Source of the DNA: Ammoniphilus sp. YIM 78166
GTDB taxonomy: Bacteria > Bacillota > Bacilli > Aneurinibacillales > RAOX-1
NCBI RefSeq assembly: GCF_004522215.1
Contig: NZ_SDLR01000002.1
Location: 992,001-1,056,000, forward strand
Direction of reading: 5' to 3'
Length of the DNA: 64,000 nucleotides
Part shown: one piece after another, positions 61,127-64,000 of the stretch
Position numbering within the stretch: the first letter of the stretch is position 1
Layout of the letters: each line of letters starts with the position of its first letter
Program-made: the position numbers and the translations under genes
The notes under the pieces: model-generated
Seen by the model: only the letters and a program-made list of their open reading frames with translations
Told to the model about the DNA's origin: nothing
Database searches by the model: none

Positions 61127-62494
61127 ATGAGTAAACCAAAACTATTACAATTCATGGAAAATCAACAGACGGAATTTACGGACATGGCTCAAAAGATTTG
61201 GGAGAATCCGCAATTAGCGTATGAAGAAGAATTTGCCTGCCAATTACAGATGGCCAAGCTAAAGGATGAGGGTTTTCGCATCCAAACCCCGGTTGCAGGA
61301 ATCTCTACTGCCTTTGTCGCTGAGTATGGCTCAGGTAAGCCGATTATCGGTATATTAGGTGAATATGATGCCCTGCCTGGGCTTTCTCAAACCGTTGATG
61401 TGGTTCAAAATCCTATTATCTCTCAAGGTCCTGGCCACGGGTGCGGGCATAACTTGCTTGGTACTGCAGGGGTCGAAGCAATCATTGCCTTAAAAAAGGT
61501 GATGGATGCGGAAAATCGAGCAGGTACGATTCGCTACTACGGTTGCCCAGCCGAGGAAGTGCTGTCAGGTAAGAGCTATATGGCCCAAGCAGGTGTCTTT
61601 GATGACTTGGACTGCGCTTTAACCTGGCACCCGGGTACGTCCAATATTCCCGTGAATATGAGTATGCAAGCTCTAGTATCAATTAAATTTCACTTTAAAG
61701 GTATACCTGCACATGCTGGACAATCCCCCCATGCCGGAAGAAGTGCGTTGGATGCTGTGGAGTTGATGAATGTGGGAGCGAACTATCTACGAGAGCATGT
61801 ACTGGATGGTTCCCGGATCCACTATGTGATTACCAACGGAGGACTTGCTCCCAATGTCGTACCGGAGGACGCTAGCGTGTGGTATTTCCTCCGAGCAGCG
61901 ACCAAAAAGCAGGTAGATGAGATGCTGCGGAGGGTACAAAAAATAGCGGAAGGCGCGGCCCTCATGACGGAAACAAGCGTAACCTCCGAACTATTAGCAA
62001 ACATCTATCAAACTTTGCCCAATGAAGCGTTAAATGATCTGATGGTTGAAAATATGGAAATCGCCGGTCCGACTCCATTTAGTGAAGAGGAGCAGGAATT
62101 TGCACGCAAACTAGTAAGTACCATACAGGCGGACGAAATAGAAGAATTGCTACCAATTACTCCTCGTAACGATAAGTCATTGTATGGTAAATCCATGGGA
62201 GGTTCATCCGATGTGGGGGATGTCAGCTGGATTACCCCACTAGGGCAAATCATGACCACGTGTGCACCGAAGGGGGTAGAATTCCACACTTGGCAGGCGA
62301 CTTCCTCCTTTGGTTCCTCCATCGGGTTCAAAGGCATGCATTTGGCAGCCAAAACCATGGCTTTGACGGCTCTTGATCTTCTCTCGAATAAAGATCAAGT
62401 ATTAGATAAAGCCAAACAAGAATTTCAGCGAAGTACCATGGGAAAGCCTTACGTTCCGGGGATCGGGGAATTCAATCAAGAGATAAAAGTGTAG
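61127..62494 (+). CDS. M20-family amidohydrolase, AbgB-like
   Basis: The 455-residue enzyme matches the AbgB branch (aminobenzoyl-glutamate hydrolase subunit B and relatives): AQKIWENPQLAYEEEFAC, ILGEYDALPGLSQ in place of RADMDALP, GPGHGCGHNLLGTAG as the metal block, YGCPAEEVLSGKSYM with the catalytic Glu, GIPAHAGQSPHAGRSALDAV and the late HTWQATSSFGSSIG. A GTG/ATG 12 bases upstream overlaps the ribosome site GGAGGAGAG, so I chose the ATG at 61127. It is the third gene of the operon. AbgA-like (50857) and AbgB-like genes are separated by 9 kb here, so they may act independently. Confidence 0.88.
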   Translation: MSKPKLLQFMENQQTEFTDMAQKIWENPQLAYEEEFACQLQMAKLKDEGFRIQTPVAGISTAFVAEYGSGKPIIGILGEYDALPGLSQTVDVVQNPIISQGPGHGCGHNLLGTAGVEAIIALKKVMDAENRAGTIRYYGCPAEEVLSGKSYMAQAGVFDDLDCALTWHPGTSNIPVNMSMQALVSIKFHFKGIPAHAGQSPHAGRSALDAVELMNVGANYLREHVLDGSRIHYVITNGGLAPNVVPEDASVWYFLRAATKKQVDEMLRRVQKIAEGAALMTETSVTSELLANIYQTLPNEALNDLMVENMEIAGPTPFSEEEQEFARKLVSTIQADEIEELLPITPRNDKSLYGKSMGGSSDVGDVSWITPLGQIMTTCAPKGVEFHTWQATSSFGSSIGFKGMHLAAKTMALTALDLLSNKDQVLDKAKQEFQRSTMGKPYVPGIGEFNQEIKV

Positions 62495-62503
62495 TTGAAG
62501 ACG

Positions 62504-62529
62504 ACCCTCCCCCAAGTTTGGTGGAGGGT
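62504..62529 (+). terminator. Hairpin after the AbgB-like gene
   Basis: ACCCTCC and GGAGGGT pair around a 12-base loop, followed by GTTTAG. The T tract is weak. Confidence 0.5.
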
Positions 62530-62654
62530 GTTTAGCTATAGTGCAACTAGGCGACCGCTCAGGGACCAGGTTCCTCCTAAGTAGGTCGCATGTTAACGAG
62601 ATGAAGAGAATTTGTTCCCATACCAGGAATGATTCCAAGTAGTTGGGCTACCTT

Positions 62655-63325
62655 GCTTACGTTTTTTCGAGGTTTGATGTGATTTTAGTCTGGTTTTTCA
62701 AAGGATAGGCTAACCTTTTGGTTAGGGCCTCCTATTTTAAGCTGATTTTTTAGGTAATTAGGCTTTTGTTTTTCATCATGGGCTGGTCTGGGATCGTATG
62801 GCTATAGCTCAGGTCCAAATGCTCACGGAAATTTCAGTATGCTCACGAAAAAGTGGCGGATGCTCACGAGTAGGTACCGTTTGCTCACGTACCTGGTACA
62901 ATTCCAAATTATTCGGTCCATTTGATCACGAAACTTAGGAACTTGCTCCCAAAACGCCCAGGCCAGGAGGGTACAATGAAAATCCCCTTTGTCTGCGATT
63001 TGGTCCTATGTTTTTTCGAGAAATGAAGTGATTTGGGTCTACTTTTTAGAAGTGCAATCTAAACTTCGGTTTAGAGCCCTTCATTTCAGGCTGATTTTTT
63101 AAGTAATTTGGCTTTTATTTTTCATCTATCCCTGTTTTCGGCCCCGATTACCCTTGCCCGTGGTCGGATGCTCACGAAATTCCTGATTTGCTCACGGAAA
63201 AGTGACGGATGCTCACGAGTAGGTACCGTTTGCTCACGTACCTGGAACCTTTCCAGCTTATCTCGGAGGTTTGGTCACAAAACTCAATGAATTGCTCTCG
63301 AACCCGTAATGGTTACAATTAAGAT
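62655..63325. repeat. Two tandem diverged units with a 349-base period
   Basis: Anchors such as GTTTTTTCGA (62661 and 63010), AAGCTGATTTTTTAGGTAAT-like stretches and a 36-base identical block (62861 and 63210) repeat exactly 349 bases apart. The units are about 75-80 percent identical by eye, best in the last half. No open frame is shared, so the region is non-coding. Together with the AT-rich and GC-rich remainder it fills most of the 1.38-kb gap between the M20 gene and the HesB-like gene. Confidence 0.8.
62820..63300. repeat. Short interspersed TGCTCACG repeat with ~21-base period
   Basis: TGCTCACG begins at 62820, 62840, 62861 and 62882, and again at 63169, 63189, 63210 and 63231; degenerate forms continue the phase at 62923, 62944, 63272 and 63293. 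Intervals are 20-21 bases, two helical turns. The repeat lies inside each 349-base unit. Spacers are too short for CRISPR, and no cas genes are present. Confidence 0.8.
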
Positions 63326-63360
63326 GGAGTGGTTGGATTTACTTTTTCAACTTTAATGCC

Positions 63361-63480
63361 GGGGATTTTCAAATAAACCGTACCGCAAGCTCGCGGTTCG
63401 TGCCCTGAACCAGGCCCGCTCGTTTGAGGTACCGCAAGCCCGTTGTTCTTAGTAGGCGGAGCATCTTTATGATGGACTTT
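63361..63480. other. GC-rich stretch without a gene
   Basis: GTACCGCAAGC occurs twice (near 63381 and 63430) amid sequence richer in G+C than its surroundings. I see no frame, promoter or known element; it may be a degraded repeat. Confidence 0.3.
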
Positions 63481-63491
63481 TCAAATAATTG

Positions 63492-63520
63492 TTGACGAAA
63501 ATGTACAATGAGAGTAAGAT
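63492..63520 (+). promoter_or_regulatory. Promoter of the glycine riboswitch transcript
   Basis: TTGACG (63492-63497) and TAAGAT (63515-63520) are separated by 17 bases, about 40 bases before the first aptamer. Confidence 0.6.
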
Positions 63521-63560
63521 TATTTTCATAATTACAAATTACATATTTCGCGAATGATGA

Positions 63561-63747
63561 TTGTGGGAGAGACTGAATGATGATTTGTTCGGCACCGAAG
63601 GAGCAAGCCCCAAAAAAGACCTTGGGATTGAATCTCTCAGGTAAAGAGTACCACGATTGGACGCACCTCTGGAGAGAGCGATTAAGCCACCAAAGGGGAT
63701 ACTTCTGCCAATGTCAGAAGTGAAACTCTCAGGTAAAAGGACAGAGG
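63561..63747 (+). promoter_or_regulatory. Tandem glycine riboswitch
   Basis: Two glycine aptamers lie in series. The first (about 63561-63656) has GGGAGAGACTGA, GGCACCGAAGGAGCAAGCC and AATCTCTCAGGTAAAGAGTA; the second (about 63664-63747) has GGAGAGAGCG, GCCACCAAAGGGG and AACTCTCAGGTAAAAGGACA. These are the conserved P1/P3 parts and binding cores of the gcvT RNA motif. The 3' strand of the second P1 (ACAGAGG) is also the foot of the following terminator, so glycine binding should prevent termination and turn the transcript on. Confidence 0.92.
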
Positions 63748-63791
63748 AAAGGTAGAATATTTTTTATTCTACTTTTCCTCTGTCTTTTTTT
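63740..63791 (+). terminator. Riboswitch expression-platform terminator
   Basis: GACAGAGGAAAGGTAGAAT (63740-63758) pairs with ATTCTACTTTTCCTCTGTC (63766-63784) and runs into T7. Its first bases belong to the second aptamer, which makes the two structures exclusive. Confidence 0.88.
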
Positions 63792-63876
63792 GTACTTATC
63801 AAAAAGTATAATACGCATAAATGCTACGCCAGTAGCTTTCTTATGTTGGGGGAAAGTAGGGAAAAAGGAGGGAAAT

Positions 63877-64000
63877 ATGAAGTTGAGGATAACGGAAGCC
63901 GCACAATTCGAGCTGCAAAAACTTACTATTCCGGAGGGGATGGCCGTACGTTTAGATGCAGATTTATCGGGGTGCTGTACGTGGAATTTCACGGTAAAGC
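63877..64000 (+). CDS. HesB/IscA-like protein, N-terminal part
   Basis: The gene continues beyond the window. The first 41 residues, starting MKLRITEAAQFELQKLTIPE and GMAVRLDADLSGCCTWNF, fit the HesB/IscA-like family (YneR/YqkB type) of Fe-S cluster assembly-related proteins, which begin with the same ITExA pattern. The ATG follows AAAGGAGGGAAAT. It lies 86 bases after the glycine riboswitch terminator on the same strand. Whether it is the regulated gene or only the first of a longer operon such as gcvT-gcvP cannot be seen. Confidence 0.6.
   Translation, partial: MKLRITEAAQFELQKLTIPEGMAVRLDADLSGCCTWNFTVK

Noticed and set aside
63108..63290. 60-codon frame across the TGCTCACG repeat
   Set aside because: The equivalent frame in the other 349-base unit is interrupted and no ribosome site precedes it.
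62820..63300. CRISPR array
   Set aside because: Repeats of 8 bases at 21-base intervals with related, not unique, spacers and no cas genes do not fit CRISPR.

Overview
The window is chromosomal DNA of a spore-forming, moderately low-GC Bacillales bacterium, probably of the Paenibacillaceae/Aneurinibacillus/Ammoniphilus kind; I cannot fix the genus from sequence alone. The grounds are strong AGGAGG-type ribosome sites with ATG, GTG and TTG starts, consensus sigma-A promoters, U-tailed terminators, a gerA-type spore germination operon, a tandem glycine riboswitch, cre-like sites and a BrnQ carrier. No transposase, CRISPR, tRNA or rRNA was found.

Layout. 1-2.4 kb: end of an Ldh_2 dehydrogenase, an MBL-fold hydrolase and a membrane protein. 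2.4-15.9 kb: a segment bounded by two inverted, diverged ~287-bp non-coding repeats. It holds a TRAP transporter, an IclR regulator, a gentisate operon (broken YciI gene, fumarylpyruvate hydrolase, DinB protein, gentisate dioxygenase, FAD hydroxylase), a PAS/sigma-54 activator, and a sigma-54-driven operon with a dead TRAP binding protein, an M20 amidohydrolase and a YfcC carrier. 16-23.6 kb: a second sigma-54 operon (M20 enzyme and BrnQ), then a GAF/PucR-type regulator divergent from a secreted penicillin acylase. 23.7-31 kb: a DUF6282 hydrolase, two tandem GntR paralogues, a cupin, an HpcH/HpaI aldolase and a second TRAP transporter. 31-37.3 kb: a germinant receptor operon with three B subunits and a small D-type subunit. 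37.4-44 kb: AraC regulator and glucuronide/uronate operon (uidA, GPH carrier, uxuA, uxuB). 44-46.6 kb: DoxX, esterase and FAD monooxygenase genes resembling quinone-stress cassettes. 46.6-62.5 kb: an unusual regulator, then three successive amidohydrolase and transporter operons (M20-AbgT-AbgA; DUF3311-SSS-M20; DUF5058 pair-M20), two of them facing PucR-type regulators. 62.5-64 kb: a two-level tandem repeat, a glycine riboswitch and the start of a HesB-like gene.

How it works together (inference). Six M20 amidohydrolases sit beside five unrelated transporter types, with a penicillin acylase, a beta-glucuronidase and an aromatic ring-cleavage pathway. This reads as a deconjugation and catabolism region: amide- or glucuronide-linked compounds are imported or cut, and the amino acids, uronate and aromatic acids released are consumed. 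Three regulatory schemes are visible in the DNA. A 21-bp box is shared by the first TRAP operon and the gentisate operon, which fits IclR. A 16-bp enhancer-like palindrome is shared by two perfect -24/-12 promoters. AT-rich palindromes overlie the promoters around the GntR pair.
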